A DNA stretch of 64,000 nucleotides from Flavobacterium noncentrifugens (GCF_900100375.1 NZ_FNEZ01000001.1:674394-738393); one strand, 5' to 3'; positions 51,277-59,331 are shown, counted from the first letter of the stretch. Translations and numbers: made by a program. The notes: a model not told the origin generated them from the letters alone.

Positions 51277-52398
51277 TTATTTGTGGATTACTTCGAGATC
51301 AAGTGTATTCCAATCTTCGGTTTTGTTTAGGAAATCTTGAAGTTCGCAGATGTTTTCGGGTGTGACTTTTTGATTGTTTACCGAGACGATTTTGTCTCCG
51401 AGATTGTATTTTGTTTGCGATATTTCTTTGAGTTTAATGACCAGATTTCCTTTGTACATAATTGTGGCGTATTGGCGTTCTTTCTTGGAAATCGGAATTT
51501 CTATATTCATATTTGGTTTAATGTATACCTGATTTTTTTCATAGTCGATGATCCAGTCAAATTTTTTAATAAAGTTAATGCCTGCATTTTGTGCAGCAAT
51601 CGTAGATGATATGATGACAGGCGACTGAAATGCTTGAACTCCAAATTTTACCGGCATCTCGTTAAAAATCAATTCATTGCCCGTAGTTATAGTTGTTAAT
51701 GTTGAAAATAGCGAGCCTTCAAATGCCCTGAAGTTTTGGTTTTTAAAATTCTGTATTTTAGATCTAGGAATTATCAAATCCCCAGTAAAACCGGTATCAA
51801 GCTTAAATTTATATTCGACATTTTCGATCGTAATAAAAATATAAATCATTCTTCTGCTACATTCAGATTTGATGCGTTGAAAATTTTCTTCTTTTAAAAA
51901 TTTATTTTGGCTTTCTTTTGAAATGTTACACAATTGGTTTTGAGTAAAGTTCAAAAACATGGTTAGTTTTTGATCCAGCAAAACATCCATTCCAATGATT
52001 CCAGAAAATTTTTGTTCTTTTTGGCATTCTTGAACCGGAAGATTAAAAAATGCAAAAACTTTATTTTTTCCTTCAAATGTTTCTGAATTGATATTTGCCG
52101 TGAACAATCTTCGCTTTGAAGTTTTTTTATCTGCGCCGACAGATGAACCAAAATAAAAAAAATTCTTATTTTGAAAATCCTTAATTTCTGATGAATCAAC
52201 TACTACTGAACCAGTTGCCCCGGTGTCGAATAAAAACCTGTGTTGAACTGAATCTAACTTTACATTTAGTAAAGGCATACCCATATCAAAACCAATTGTA
52301 GTACATTTTTCTAAAATATTAATTTCTTGATCACTAAAAATCTTTATGACACTGCAAGATGTAAACGATAAAAAAATAAAGAAATAAATAAACTTCAT
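51277..52398 (-). CDS. Lipoprotein with two retropepsin-like domains and a PDZ-like tail
   Basis: Putative extracytoplasmic aspartic protease, 373 residues. The signal MKFIYFFIFLSFTSC has a lipobox. The first domain shows FLFDTGATGSVV (Asp58) and FSGIIGMDVLL (132-142); the second shows FKLDTGFTGDLI (Asp201) and WIIDYEKNQVYIKPN. These are the DTG and IIGxD marks of retropepsin-like enzymes, here twice in one chain, so the active site could form within the monomer as in pepsins. Residues about 308-373 look like a PDZ domain (LGDKIVSVNNQKVT). Activity and targets are unknown. Confidence 0.83.
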   Translation of the reverse strand: MKFIYFFIFLSFTSCSVIKIFSDQEINILEKCTTIGFDMGMPLLNVKLDSVQHRFLFDTGATGSVVVDSSEIKDFQNKNFFYFGSSVGADKKTSKRRLFTANINSETFEGKNKVFAFFNLPVQECQKEQKFSGIIGMDVLLDQKLTMFLNFTQNQLCNISKESQNKFLKEENFQRIKSECSRRMIYIFITIENVEYKFKLDTGFTGDLIIPRSKIQNFKNQNFRAFEGSLFSTLTTITTGNELIFNEMPVKFGVQAFQSPVIISSTIAAQNAGINFIKKFDWIIDYEKNQVYIKPNMNIEIPISKKERQYATIMYKGNLVIKLKEISQTKYNLGDKIVSVNNQKVTPENICELQDFLNKTEDWNTLDLEVIHK

Positions 52399-52464
52399 GT
52401 GGAATTATTTAAAATTAAAGAATAGCCTGAAGAAATCAACAACGATATCCTCAGGCATTTTAAT

Positions 52465-52881
52465 TTAAGGATTTACGACGGCAATTATTATGTCAATCAA
52501 ATCCTTTATTGCCTGCAACCAACATTTAAAGCCACATCGGCTTGCTACGGCAACTGAGCCGCTTGATGAACCAGATGCAGCAAGATTTTTCAACGATTTG
52601 CCATCATATTTTGCAAAGATGTCACCCGTATTTGTTTTCGCTGCCAAGAAGTTGTAAACTTCTGTCACAACAACACTTTCTTCTTTTGAAAGCGCTTTGG
52701 AATCTGAAATTGTGGTGGTAAACTGTGCGTAAGTCATACCTTCTTTGTAATACATCCTGGCATTGTCAACAAGACCCACCATTGATGATTTAAGTAAATT
52801 CTGAACTGCTGCGTTTTTGTCTTGAGCAATTGCATTAAAGGATAATAAAACTGCGGCGAATAAATAAAGTAATTTTTTCAT
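52465..52881 (-). CDS. Small secreted protein A, hydrophobic C-terminal helix
   Basis: Not recognised; paralogue of the next gene. The 138-residue protein has a signal peptide (MKKLLYLFAAVLLSFNAIAQ), a helical middle (KSSMVGLVDNARMYYKEGMTYAQF ... EVYNFLAAKTNTGDIFAKYDGKSLKNLAA), a Gly/Ser linker and an ending CGFKCWLQAIKDLIDIIIAVVNP with two Cys and a mostly hydrophobic helix. Such an ending could insert in or across membranes. It follows the paralogue by 40 bases. Confidence 0.8.
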   Translation of the reverse strand: MKKLLYLFAAVLLSFNAIAQDKNAAVQNLLKSSMVGLVDNARMYYKEGMTYAQFTTTISDSKALSKEESVVVTEVYNFLAAKTNTGDIFAKYDGKSLKNLAASGSSSGSVAVASRCGFKCWLQAIKDLIDIIIAVVNP

Positions 52882-52921
52882 GGTAATAAATTTAAAGGTT
52901 TGTGTTAAAAAATGGTTTGTG

Positions 52922-53317
52922 TTAAGGAGCTACTACCTCGATTAAAATTTCAATGATCAATCTCACTAAAAACATCCATAGGCCGCGTTGGGCAGTGGCC
53001 TGGGCAAATACAGCTCCGTTTTTGACTTTTGATAATTCTGTTAACGAAGTGCCTTCTGAATTCTTAAAAATGGCTTCTGAATTTGAACCTGCTGTCAGAA
53101 AGCCATAAACTTCCTTCAAAAGTTTTTCTTCTTGGGCGTTGGGAACCGTATTACCGACTTGTGCGTTAAGCCAGTCTTTGTAACTTGTCCCTTTTGTAAA
53201 TGTGGTTTTGGCCTGGCTAACAATTACAACCATCGAAGATTTTGCAAAAGTGTTGTTTTGTGCAGTTGCGGATAATCCAAATAAAATTGCGGCGAATAAA
53301 TAAAATAATTTTTTCAT
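52922..53317 (-). CDS. Small secreted protein B, hydrophobic C-terminal helix
   Basis: Not recognised. The 131-residue protein has signal peptide MKKLFYLFAAILFGLSATAQ, a helical middle (KSSMVVIVSQAKTTFTKGTSYKDWLNAQVG ... EVYGFLTAGSNSEAIFKNSEGTSLTELS) and an ending RGLWMFLVRLIIEILIEVVAP. Aligned with protein A, the endings share W-x3-[IV]-[KR]-x-[LI]-I-[DE]-I-[IL]-I-x-V-V-x-P. A palindrome (53355-53376) lies 38 bases upstream of its ATG. Confidence 0.8.
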   Translation of the reverse strand: MKKLFYLFAAILFGLSATAQNNTFAKSSMVVIVSQAKTTFTKGTSYKDWLNAQVGNTVPNAQEEKLLKEVYGFLTAGSNSEAIFKNSEGTSLTELSKVKNGAVFAQATAQRGLWMFLVRLIIEILIEVVAP

Positions 53318-53354
53318 GGTAATGAATTTTAATTAAACAATATTAAACTACTCT

Positions 53355-53376
53355 TCAGATATCCCGGGTAATCTGA
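53355..53376. promoter_or_regulatory. 22-bp palindrome, candidate operator of the exported-protein operon
   Basis: TCAGAT-at-CCCGGG-ta-ATCTGA: 9 of 11 base pairs are complementary around a central CCCGGG. It sits between the response-regulator gene and the first exported-protein gene, 38 bases upstream of that ATG, where a response regulator would bind. Confidence 0.4.
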
Positions 53377-53437
53377 TATTGTAAAACTACATCCATTTAA
53401 AAACCTGATACTGTGGTTTTCCCATACAATTTGTTAA

Positions 53438-54106
53438 CTAAATAAAACCCAATCTTCTCGCTTCTTTCACAATATCCTCATCTGTCCCTTTTGTAGTGAT
53501 GCAGAAGTAATCCTTAATTTGCGACTTTCTTTTCTCAATGGCACTCAATGAAATGTTTAGGTATTCAGGCATGCTTTTCGTTTTTACGCCCTGCGACAAG
53601 AGCAAAATGATCTGGCGGTTGTAGCTGTCCAAAAATTCTTTTTTAGACAGCAATTGGTTTAAACTGGCCTTTACCGTCTGGCTGTGGTATTGTTTTCCCT
53701 GTAGGATTTCATCCAGCGCTACAATAAGCTCATCAGGGTGAAAATCACTTTTGACCAGCAATCCCGACGGTTGAAATTTAGTCACGATATTATAAAGGAC
53801 AAATGCTTCTATATATGACGTTAGGATGATTACTTTGGTTTCAGGCATATACTTCCTGATAAATGGCACCAGTTCTTCTCCGGAATGAATATTCTTTTCA
53901 ATAAACGGCGGCATGTTCTTATCCAGAAAAACAACATCAAAAGAATTGGAGAATTTTTCAGAAGTAATCACCTCGTATGCACTTTCACAATCATAACAAG
54001 CCATAGTTTCTACCTCATAGCCGTAATCATTGCAATGCAGAATGATCTTATAGCCCTCGATTTGCGAAGGGTGATCATCAATCATTAAAATCCTAATGCG
54101 TTTCAT
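53438..54106 (-). CDS. LuxR-type two-component response regulator
   Basis: Transcription factor of 222 residues: receiver domain with acidic pocket D10-D11 (ILMIDDHPSQ), phospho-acceptor D62 (VVFLDKNMPP), the KVIILTSY strand and a switch Lys, then a C-terminal helix-turn-helix (YNRQIILLLSQGVKTKSMPEYLNISLSAIEKRKSQIKDYF) of the LuxR/NarL kind. No histidine kinase gene is adjacent. The downstream genes on the same strand encode six exported proteins, which suggests the regulator controls them; that is inference. Confidence 0.88.
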   Translation of the reverse strand: MKRIRILMIDDHPSQIEGYKIILHCNDYGYEVETMACYDCESAYEVITSEKFSNSFDVVFLDKNMPPFIEKNIHSGEELVPFIRKYMPETKVIILTSYIEAFVLYNIVTKFQPSGLLVKSDFHPDELIVALDEILQGKQYHSQTVKASLNQLLSKKEFLDSYNRQIILLLSQGVKTKSMPEYLNISLSAIEKRKSQIKDYFCITTKGTDEDIVKEARRLGFI

Positions 54107-54233
54107 ACCCTTTATTTATTGAAAACTATTTGATTTCCTGGATTACAGTTTACGGTTTTTCCGCAACAAATGTTAAAATTTTATTGCAGTTGAACAAATT
54201 AAAATGCACCTGCTGTAAATGCGCTTTTTCGTT

Positions 54234-54241
54234 TATTTTTG
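54234..54241 (+). promoter_or_regulatory. Promoter -7 box of the phosphatase gene
   Basis: Plus strand reads TATTTTTG, 16 bases before the ATG at 54258. Confidence 0.45.
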
Positions 54242-54257
54242 TAAAATATTCCATTTT

Positions 54258-54983
54258 ATGAACAGAACTCTTGTCATTGGCGACATTCATGGTGGCATGC
54301 GCGCTTTGCGGCAAATCCTTGAACGTGCCAATGTAACTAAAAACGATATGCTCATTTTCCTTGGTGATTATGTAGATGGCTGGAGCCAATCGCCTGAAGT
54401 GCTTGATTTCCTGATGCACCTTTCTACGCAACAGGAATGTATTTTCATGCGTGGCAATCATGACGATCTGCTTCGCGAATGGCTCGGCGGAAAGGACAAT
54501 GAACTGTGGTTTCAGCACGGCGGCGAAGCGACAATTAAAGCATATGCCACATTATCCGAAGAAACGAAAAAACACCACGTCACATTCCTAGAATCACTCC
54601 ACAATTACTACCTGGATGCTAAAAACCGCCTGTTTGTCCATGCCGGGTTTACAAGCCTGCACGGTGTAAGGTCGGAACATTTCCCAAGATTGCTTTTTTG
54701 GGAACGAACACTTTGGGAAACCGCTCTGGCGCTGGATCCAAACATGAAAACCGACAATCCGTCCTATCCCAAACGCTTTGGGCTATATGATGAGATTTTT
54801 ATCGGCCATACGCCGGTAACCCGAATTGGGGAAACCATTCCAACACAGCGCGCTAACATCTGGAATATGGATACAGGCGCTGCTTTTCTTGGGCCTTTAA
54901 GCATTTTAGATGTAGATTCGAAGGAATTTTGGCAAAGTGATCCGCTGCCGAGCCTTTATCCTGAAGAAAAAGGGCGGAATTAA
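54258..54983 (+). CDS. PP2A-type metallophosphatase (PrpA/PrpB-like)
   Basis: Binuclear-metal phosphatase of the PPP family, 241 residues. Metal and catalytic motifs are GDIHGG (residues 8-13), FLGDYVDGW, RGNHDD and the late VHAGF and GHTP His blocks. It resembles bacterial Ser/Thr phosphatases PrpA/PrpB and bis-nucleotide hydrolase ApaH; the short length fits the former. Start MNRTLVIGD is preferred to a longer frame (54219) because the promoter box lies at 54234-54241. Substrate unknown. Confidence 0.93.
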   Translation: MNRTLVIGDIHGGMRALRQILERANVTKNDMLIFLGDYVDGWSQSPEVLDFLMHLSTQQECIFMRGNHDDLLREWLGGKDNELWFQHGGEATIKAYATLSEETKKHHVTFLESLHNYYLDAKNRLFVHAGFTSLHGVRSEHFPRLLFWERTLWETALALDPNMKTDNPSYPKRFGLYDEIFIGHTPVTRIGETIPTQRANIWNMDTGAAFLGPLSILDVDSKEFWQSDPLPSLYPEEKGRN

Positions 54984-54994
54984 CAATAACTTGT

Positions 54995-55002
54995 TACATT
55001 TG
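54995..55002 (+). promoter_or_regulatory. Promoter -7 box of the barrel protein gene at 55040
   Basis: Plus strand reads TACATTTG, 37 bases before the ATG. Confidence 0.5.
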
Positions 55003-55039
55003 CACCTCCAATTTATTCAAGAACTAAAAAAACAAACTT

Positions 55040-55564
55040 ATGATAAAAAAAATCATCACACTGGCATTGTTATGCATCACGGCTTTTGCTAGTGCGCAGG
55101 CTTATAAAGGCAAAGGCGACAAGAAATTTCAGGTTGCCGCCAACTTGCAAAGCGGCGGAACAGGAATTCACGCATCGGCCGATTTCGGATTGGGTGAAAA
55201 TATTTCTGTCGGAGTTACCACTACCTATTTGCTTGCCGCAGATGACCAAATTATCAATGACAACCAAGGTTTTCCCAAGCTTGACGAGCCGGATTTCATC
55301 GATAAATTCGATGCCAAAGTTCGTTTTAACGCCAATCTCGGTAACGTTATCGGATTGCCGGCAGCCATGGACCTTTATCCAGGATTGAATTTGGGTTTGC
55401 GTAATTTCGGAACACACATTGGCTTCCGTTATTTCTTTACCGACGGATTTGGTGTGTTCACTGAAGCTGGGGTTCCAATCACAAAATATGGTGGTAAATC
55501 TTATGGAACTGAAAAATACAACAACCAGTTTGCACTCAACATTGGTGCTTCTTTCAATTTCTAA
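55040..55564 (+). CDS. Small outer-membrane beta-barrel-like protein
   Basis: Exported protein of 174 residues: signal peptide MIKKIITLALLCITAFASAQ, then an AYKGKGDKKFQVAANLQSGGTGIHASADFGLGENISVGVTTTYLL strand series and a C-terminal NQFALNIGASFNF, ending in Phe as a barrel-assembly signal. About eight strands are expected. The sequence recalls small flavobacterial barrel proteins (perhaps the DUF6646 family, not verified). A perfect terminator follows at 55587. Confidence 0.8.
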   Translation: MIKKIITLALLCITAFASAQAYKGKGDKKFQVAANLQSGGTGIHASADFGLGENISVGVTTTYLLAADDQIINDNQGFPKLDEPDFIDKFDAKVRFNANLGNVIGLPAAMDLYPGLNLGLRNFGTHIGFRYFFTDGFGVFTEAGVPITKYGGKSYGTEKYNNQFALNIGASFNF

Positions 55565-55586
55565 TTCAGATGCAGTCATAAATAGG

Positions 55587-55612
55587 AAACCCGCTTTTAA
55601 GGCGGGTTTTTT
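55587..55612 (+). terminator. Terminator of the barrel protein gene
   Basis: Perfect 8-bp stem AAACCCGC/GCGGGTTT (55587-55594 with 55602-55609) followed by a T-run, 23 bases after the stop. Confidence 0.85.
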
Positions 55613-55643
55613 CATTTCTCATTCTTGCGAAAGTTTATTTTAT

Positions 55644-55670
55644 AAAAAAAGCCGGTAAATAATTACCGGC
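55644..55670 (-). terminator. Terminator of the aldehyde dehydrogenase gene
   Basis: Perfect 8-bp stem GCCGGTAA/TTACCGGC (55651-55658 with 55663-55670), 4-base loop and seven T on the minus strand, 21 bases after the stop. Confidence 0.85.
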
Positions 55671-55690
55671 TTCACTTTATCAGTCAATGA

Positions 55691-57244
55691 CTACAAATCA
55701 AATTTGATTCCCTGTGCCAATGGCAAACTGGTCGTATAATTGATCGTATTGGTTTGTCTTCTCATATAGATTTTCCAGGCATCGGAACCTGATTCGCGTC
55801 CACCGCCGGTTTCTTTTTCGCCGCCGAATGCGCCACCGATTTCAGCTCCTGAAGTTCCGATGTTTACATTTGCAATGCCGCAATCTGAACCGGTTACCGA
55901 TAAAAACCTTTCGGCTTCACGCAGATTATTGGTCATGATCGCCGAAGAAAGCCCTTGCGCTACGCCATTCTGGATGTCGATCGCATTTTCTACTTCGCCC
56001 GAATACTTCAATAAATATAAAACTGGTGCAAAAGTTTCGTGCTGCACGATTGCATATTCGCCTTTTGCTTCGGCGATTGCAGGTTTTACATAACAACCGC
56101 TTTCGTAGCCTTCGCCAGAAAGCACGCCGCCTTCAACCAATATTTTTCCGCCTTCTTCAACCACTTTCGCCAACGCTTTGTTATACATTTCTACAGCATG
56201 CGTATCGATTACCGGCCCAACGTGGTTATTTTGATCCAATGGATTTCCGATTTTCAATTGACCATAGGCCGAAACGATCGCGTCTTTTACTTTGTCGTAA
56301 ATGCTTTCGTGGATGATCAACCTTCTGGTTGACGTACATCTTTGCCCAGCCGTTCCAACAGCGCCGAAAACAGCACCTATTACAGTCATTTTAATATCGG
56401 CATCCGGAGTCACGATGATCGCGTTGTTTCCGCCCAATTCTAATAATGATTTTCCGAGTCGGCCTGCAACTGCCTGAGCAACGATTTTACCCATTCTGGT
56501 AGAACCTGTTGCAGAAACCAATGGCACGCGTGTATCTGCCGTCATCAATTCCCCGATTTTGTAATCGCCGTTGATCAAGCATGAAATCCCTTCCGGAAGG
56601 TTGTTTTCTTTTAATACTTCAGCCAAAATGTTCTGGCAGGCCACACCGCATAAAGGTGTTTTTTCAGAAGGTTTCCAAACGCAAACATCGCCGCAAACCA
56701 TAGCCAAAGCCGTATTCCAGGCCCAAACCGCTACCGGAAAATTGAATGCCGAAATGATCCCTACGATTCCAAGCGGATGGTATTGCTCATACATCCTGTG
56801 TCCCGGACGTTCTGAATGCATGGTTAAACCGTGCAACTGACGTGACAAACCAACGGCAAAATCACAGATGTCGATCATTTCCTGGACTTCTCCGTAACCT
56901 TCCTGCAGGGATTTTCCCATTTCGTAAGAAACGAGTTTTCCAAGCGCTTCTTTATTGTCGCGTAATTTTTGACCAAACTGGCGCACGATTTCACCTCTTT
57001 GCGGTGCTGGCATCAAACGGAAAGTCTTGAATGCTTCGGTTGCCGTTTGCATGACTTTTTCATAATCGGCCGGAGTGGACATTTTTACTTTTGCGATCAA
57101 TTGGCCGTCGACCGGCGAATAAGATTCGAGAAGTTCGCCGCCTGCGAAGGTATTTTGTCCAGTTGACGTTCCGTCATTGATGGCTTTGATGCCGAGTTGG
57201 GCTAAAGCTTCGGTCATGCCGAACTGTTCTGCTATTGTTGCCAT
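55691..57244 (-). CDS. amaB: Aldehyde dehydrogenase, ALDH7 type (L-aminoadipate-semialdehyde dehydrogenase)
   Basis: NAD(P)-dependent dehydrogenase of 517 residues, close to ALDH7A1/antiquitin and bacterial AmaB (PCD), which oxidises L-2-aminoadipate semialdehyde in lysine breakdown. Blocks: GIISAFNFPVAVWAWN (Asn catalytic), VWKPSEKTPL, VSATGSTRMGK, LELGGNNAII (Glu), GTAGQRCTSTRRLI with the catalytic Cys, the ETFAPVLYLLKY block, and ETGGGRESGSDAWKIYMRRQTNTINY at the C-terminus. The length is that of ALDH7. The assignment to lysine catabolism rests on family resemblance; no other lysine gene is adjacent. Confidence 0.92.
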   Translation of the reverse strand: MATIAEQFGMTEALAQLGIKAINDGTSTGQNTFAGGELLESYSPVDGQLIAKVKMSTPADYEKVMQTATEAFKTFRLMPAPQRGEIVRQFGQKLRDNKEALGKLVSYEMGKSLQEGYGEVQEMIDICDFAVGLSRQLHGLTMHSERPGHRMYEQYHPLGIVGIISAFNFPVAVWAWNTALAMVCGDVCVWKPSEKTPLCGVACQNILAEVLKENNLPEGISCLINGDYKIGELMTADTRVPLVSATGSTRMGKIVAQAVAGRLGKSLLELGGNNAIIVTPDADIKMTVIGAVFGAVGTAGQRCTSTRRLIIHESIYDKVKDAIVSAYGQLKIGNPLDQNNHVGPVIDTHAVEMYNKALAKVVEEGGKILVEGGVLSGEGYESGCYVKPAIAEAKGEYAIVQHETFAPVLYLLKYSGEVENAIDIQNGVAQGLSSAIMTNNLREAERFLSVTGSDCGIANVNIGTSGAEIGGAFGGEKETGGGRESGSDAWKIYMRRQTNTINYTTSLPLAQGIKFDL

Positions 57245-57367
57245 TTATATATTTTTTTCGGTTATTAATTGCTGGCTGCAAATGTATTATTATTTTTTGA
57301 ATTGGATAAATGGGAATTTGGCAATTAGCGATCTGTCGGTTAACGAATGGGCGATTTGAAAATTAAT

Positions 57368-57902
57368 TCAGATATCAGCGATGATTTGTGGCCATTGGTG
57401 TGGGCGTTTAAAATTTTTCAACCAATTTTTGAATATCCTCTTCTTCATTTCAAAGTTTAACGACCTCAACTCTTCTTTTGTTACTTCAGAGATATTAGAA
57501 TTTACAGACCTTAATTTTCTTTATTGCATCCAGATCTGAGTGTAAAAGTTTTTTAACTAAAATAAGCTTCACTGTGATTAGATTTTTTGATATTGTCAAT
57601 TGCGTATGTTAATCAGGGAAAAGTTTTTCTTGGTATAGTTTTGAAAAATACGTGGAAATACCTTCATTTAAAATATTTGCATCTTTTTTTCCTGTTGGAT
57701 ACAAAATGTGACATACTTCGTGGGCAAGTTGATAATATGGCTGAGGAGAATTTGGAATAAACTGACTACAGTTTGTAGATAAAACAATTGAAATTCGATT
57801 ATTTGGATAGTACATAATATATGGACCATCATCATAAATTCTAAACCAATATGTCCAGTTTTTATCTCTTTCTCCAAACATATCTTCCGCCAGATGCAGC
57901 AT
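57368..57902 (-). pseudogene. Frameshifted HExxH metallopeptidase-like gene
   Basis: The intact first part (57902 to 57609, 97 codons) reads as a soluble protein with YYQLAHEVCHILYP (HExxH) and NEGISTYFSKLYQE, the Glu of a gluzincin-type site. It stops at FPD. Beyond the stop the expected protein continues in other frames: LTYAIDNIKKSNHSEAYF in the second frame, LVKKLLHSDLDAIKKI back in the first, then SVNSNISEVTKEELRSLNFE to WPQIIADI and a stop at 57368-57370 in the third. At least three shifts are needed, so the gene is decayed. The N-terminus may be missing as well. Role unknown. Confidence 0.65.
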
Positions 57903-58071
57903 TTTGTTAAATACTTATGTGAGATGTGTTAATCCTTGCTCAATGTAATCACAATCATTTTTGTTTTAAACTCTGTATAGCGTATCACCCGACGGTCATG
58001 GATCAAAGCGGGTTTGCTTTACCTGTCAGGATAAATTTTTTTTCGTGAATCCATAAGTTTCGACAATTGGT
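57903..58071. other. Gap between the two broken genes
   Basis: 169 bases without a readable gene, repeat or terminator. Together with the broken genes on both sides it makes 57245-58736 a region of gene decay; 57245-57367 and 58551-58736 likewise show nothing recognisable. Confidence 0.5.
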
Positions 58072-58532
58072 TTATCTGTTTTGCTGCTGCTTTTGTCTTA
58101 AATAAATAATCAGCGTCCCGCAAAAAAAAGTCAGTGAACTCAGGACCCACAACCAATAGCCCAATCCGTAAGAGACAATTTCACTTTTCGTTCCGCCTTC
58201 ATTTGTAAGTATCCCGTCGTAATATAAAAATGATAGAGAACACAACAATCCAATAAAACCCATGAGCACGGGCGGTTTTTTTCCCTGAATAACGCGATAT
58301 AAGAAATTAGCAATATCGGATTGGCGAGCCATGCAGTATGAAAAGCGAGCAGGTCAAAAAAGCCCATTGCCAAGATGTGAATTGCGGGCTGTCTGATAAT
58401 AGAAATGCCGTCTTTTGTGGTGAATGCGGTTTGGGTAAGCGATATGCAAAAAAAACCAAAACTTATAAAAAAAACGATGCGTTTTCTAAATCCTTCCTCT
58501 TTGTAAATAAGTTGTTCTGTTAAATTTATCAT
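58072..58532 (-). pseudogene. Small four-helix membrane protein split by a frameshift at an A7 run
   Basis: The first part (start MINLTEQLIYKEEGF at 58532) contains two to three membrane helices and runs to YIALFREK. The second part (to 58072) continues from KKPPVLMGFIGLLCSLSFLYYDGI to YLRQKQQQNR in the next frame. The switch lies in seven A on the minus strand (58276-58282); removing or adding one A joins both into one protein of about 153 residues with four membrane helices. This is either a sequencing error, a fresh mutation or slippage-based switching. Function unknown. Confidence 0.6.
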
Positions 58533-58736
58533 GTTGTTTATGGAATGCATTTCAAAAATGGTGATAATGTTTTGCCATTATTCTAACTTTATGATATTGC
58601 GATTATTGCGGTTTTCTCAATTGAAGTTGCTCTTGTATTTTAAATGTTGATGTGCTCAATAATCTCACCCAAACGAATGTCGAAAAAAGATAACTGGGTT
58701 CGAAATTTCAGTTGTCATAAAAAATTCGCCGATGAA

Positions 58737-59270
58737 CTATTTAGTAAATCTTGGATCGGCTTCCATCACAGTCCCACAGTTTTTACACGTGCGCAGCTCC
58801 TCAGAATTGTAAAAGTGCTGGAAATGCGGTAGGAAATCCTTTTCGATGTCGTGGAGTTCAAAATAAACTTCATGTAATTTGTGGTTGCAGTTTTCGCAGA
58901 ACCATAAAAGTCCGTCGGTAAAACCTTTTCCGGCGCGTTTTCGTTCGATAACGAGTCCGATCGAACCTTCTGAACGTACAGGCGAATGCGGTGTTTTTGC
59001 CGGATGCAGGTACATATCGCCGGCATGAAGTTCCATTTCGCGGCGCTCGCCATTGTCCTGGACAATTATTTTTATTGAACCTTCAAGCTGGTAAAACAAT
59101 TCTTCGGTTTCATTGTAATGGTAATCTTTGCGTGCATTTGGCCCGGCTACAACCATTACAATGTAATCCCCGGAATCCTTGTAGATGTTTTTATTGCCAA
59201 CCGGAGGTTTGAGCATGTGGCGGTTTTCATCGATCCATTTATTGAGGTTGAAAGGTGCAGGAATGGCCAT
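58737..59270 (-). CDS. nbaC: 3-Hydroxyanthranilate 3,4-dioxygenase
   Basis: Fe(II) cupin enzyme of the kynurenine pathway that opens 3-hydroxyanthranilate to 2-amino-3-carboxymuconate semialdehyde, a quinolinate/NAD precursor. The 177-residue protein has the cupin metal ligands in DYHYNETEELFYQLEG and LHPAKTPHSP and a C-terminal rubredoxin-like CxxC pair (CENCNH, CKNCGT), as in bacterial enzymes. It belongs with kynA (3321-4253) functionally but lies 54 kb away in this window. The name nbaC is the usual bacterial one. Confidence 0.95.
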   Translation of the reverse strand: MAIPAPFNLNKWIDENRHMLKPPVGNKNIYKDSGDYIVMVVAGPNARKDYHYNETEELFYQLEGSIKIIVQDNGERREMELHAGDMYLHPAKTPHSPVRSEGSIGLVIERKRAGKGFTDGLLWFCENCNHKLHEVYFELHDIEKDFLPHFQHFYNSEELRTCKNCGTVMEADPRFTK

Positions 59271-59301
59271 AATGTTATTTTTACGCTAATTTAATGAAAA
59301 T

Positions 59302-59331
59302 AAAAAAGGTTAGCCGAAACTAACCTTTTTT
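59302..59331 (-). terminator. Terminator of the endonuclease/phosphatase-type gene
   Basis: Perfect 11-bp stem AAAAAGGTTAG/CTAACCTTTTT (59303-59313 with 59320-59330) and 6-base loop, T-rich on both strands. It separates this gene from nbaC. Confidence 0.8.

Noticed and set aside
54150..54518. 122-codon frame on the minus strand over the phosphatase gene
   Set aside because: Overlaps the conserved GDIHGG and GDYVDGW region of the plus-strand gene and shows no pattern of its own.
55070..55615. 181-codon frame on the minus strand over the small barrel protein gene
   Set aside because: The plus-strand protein has a signal peptide, a barrel ending, a promoter box and a terminator; the minus-strand frame has none.
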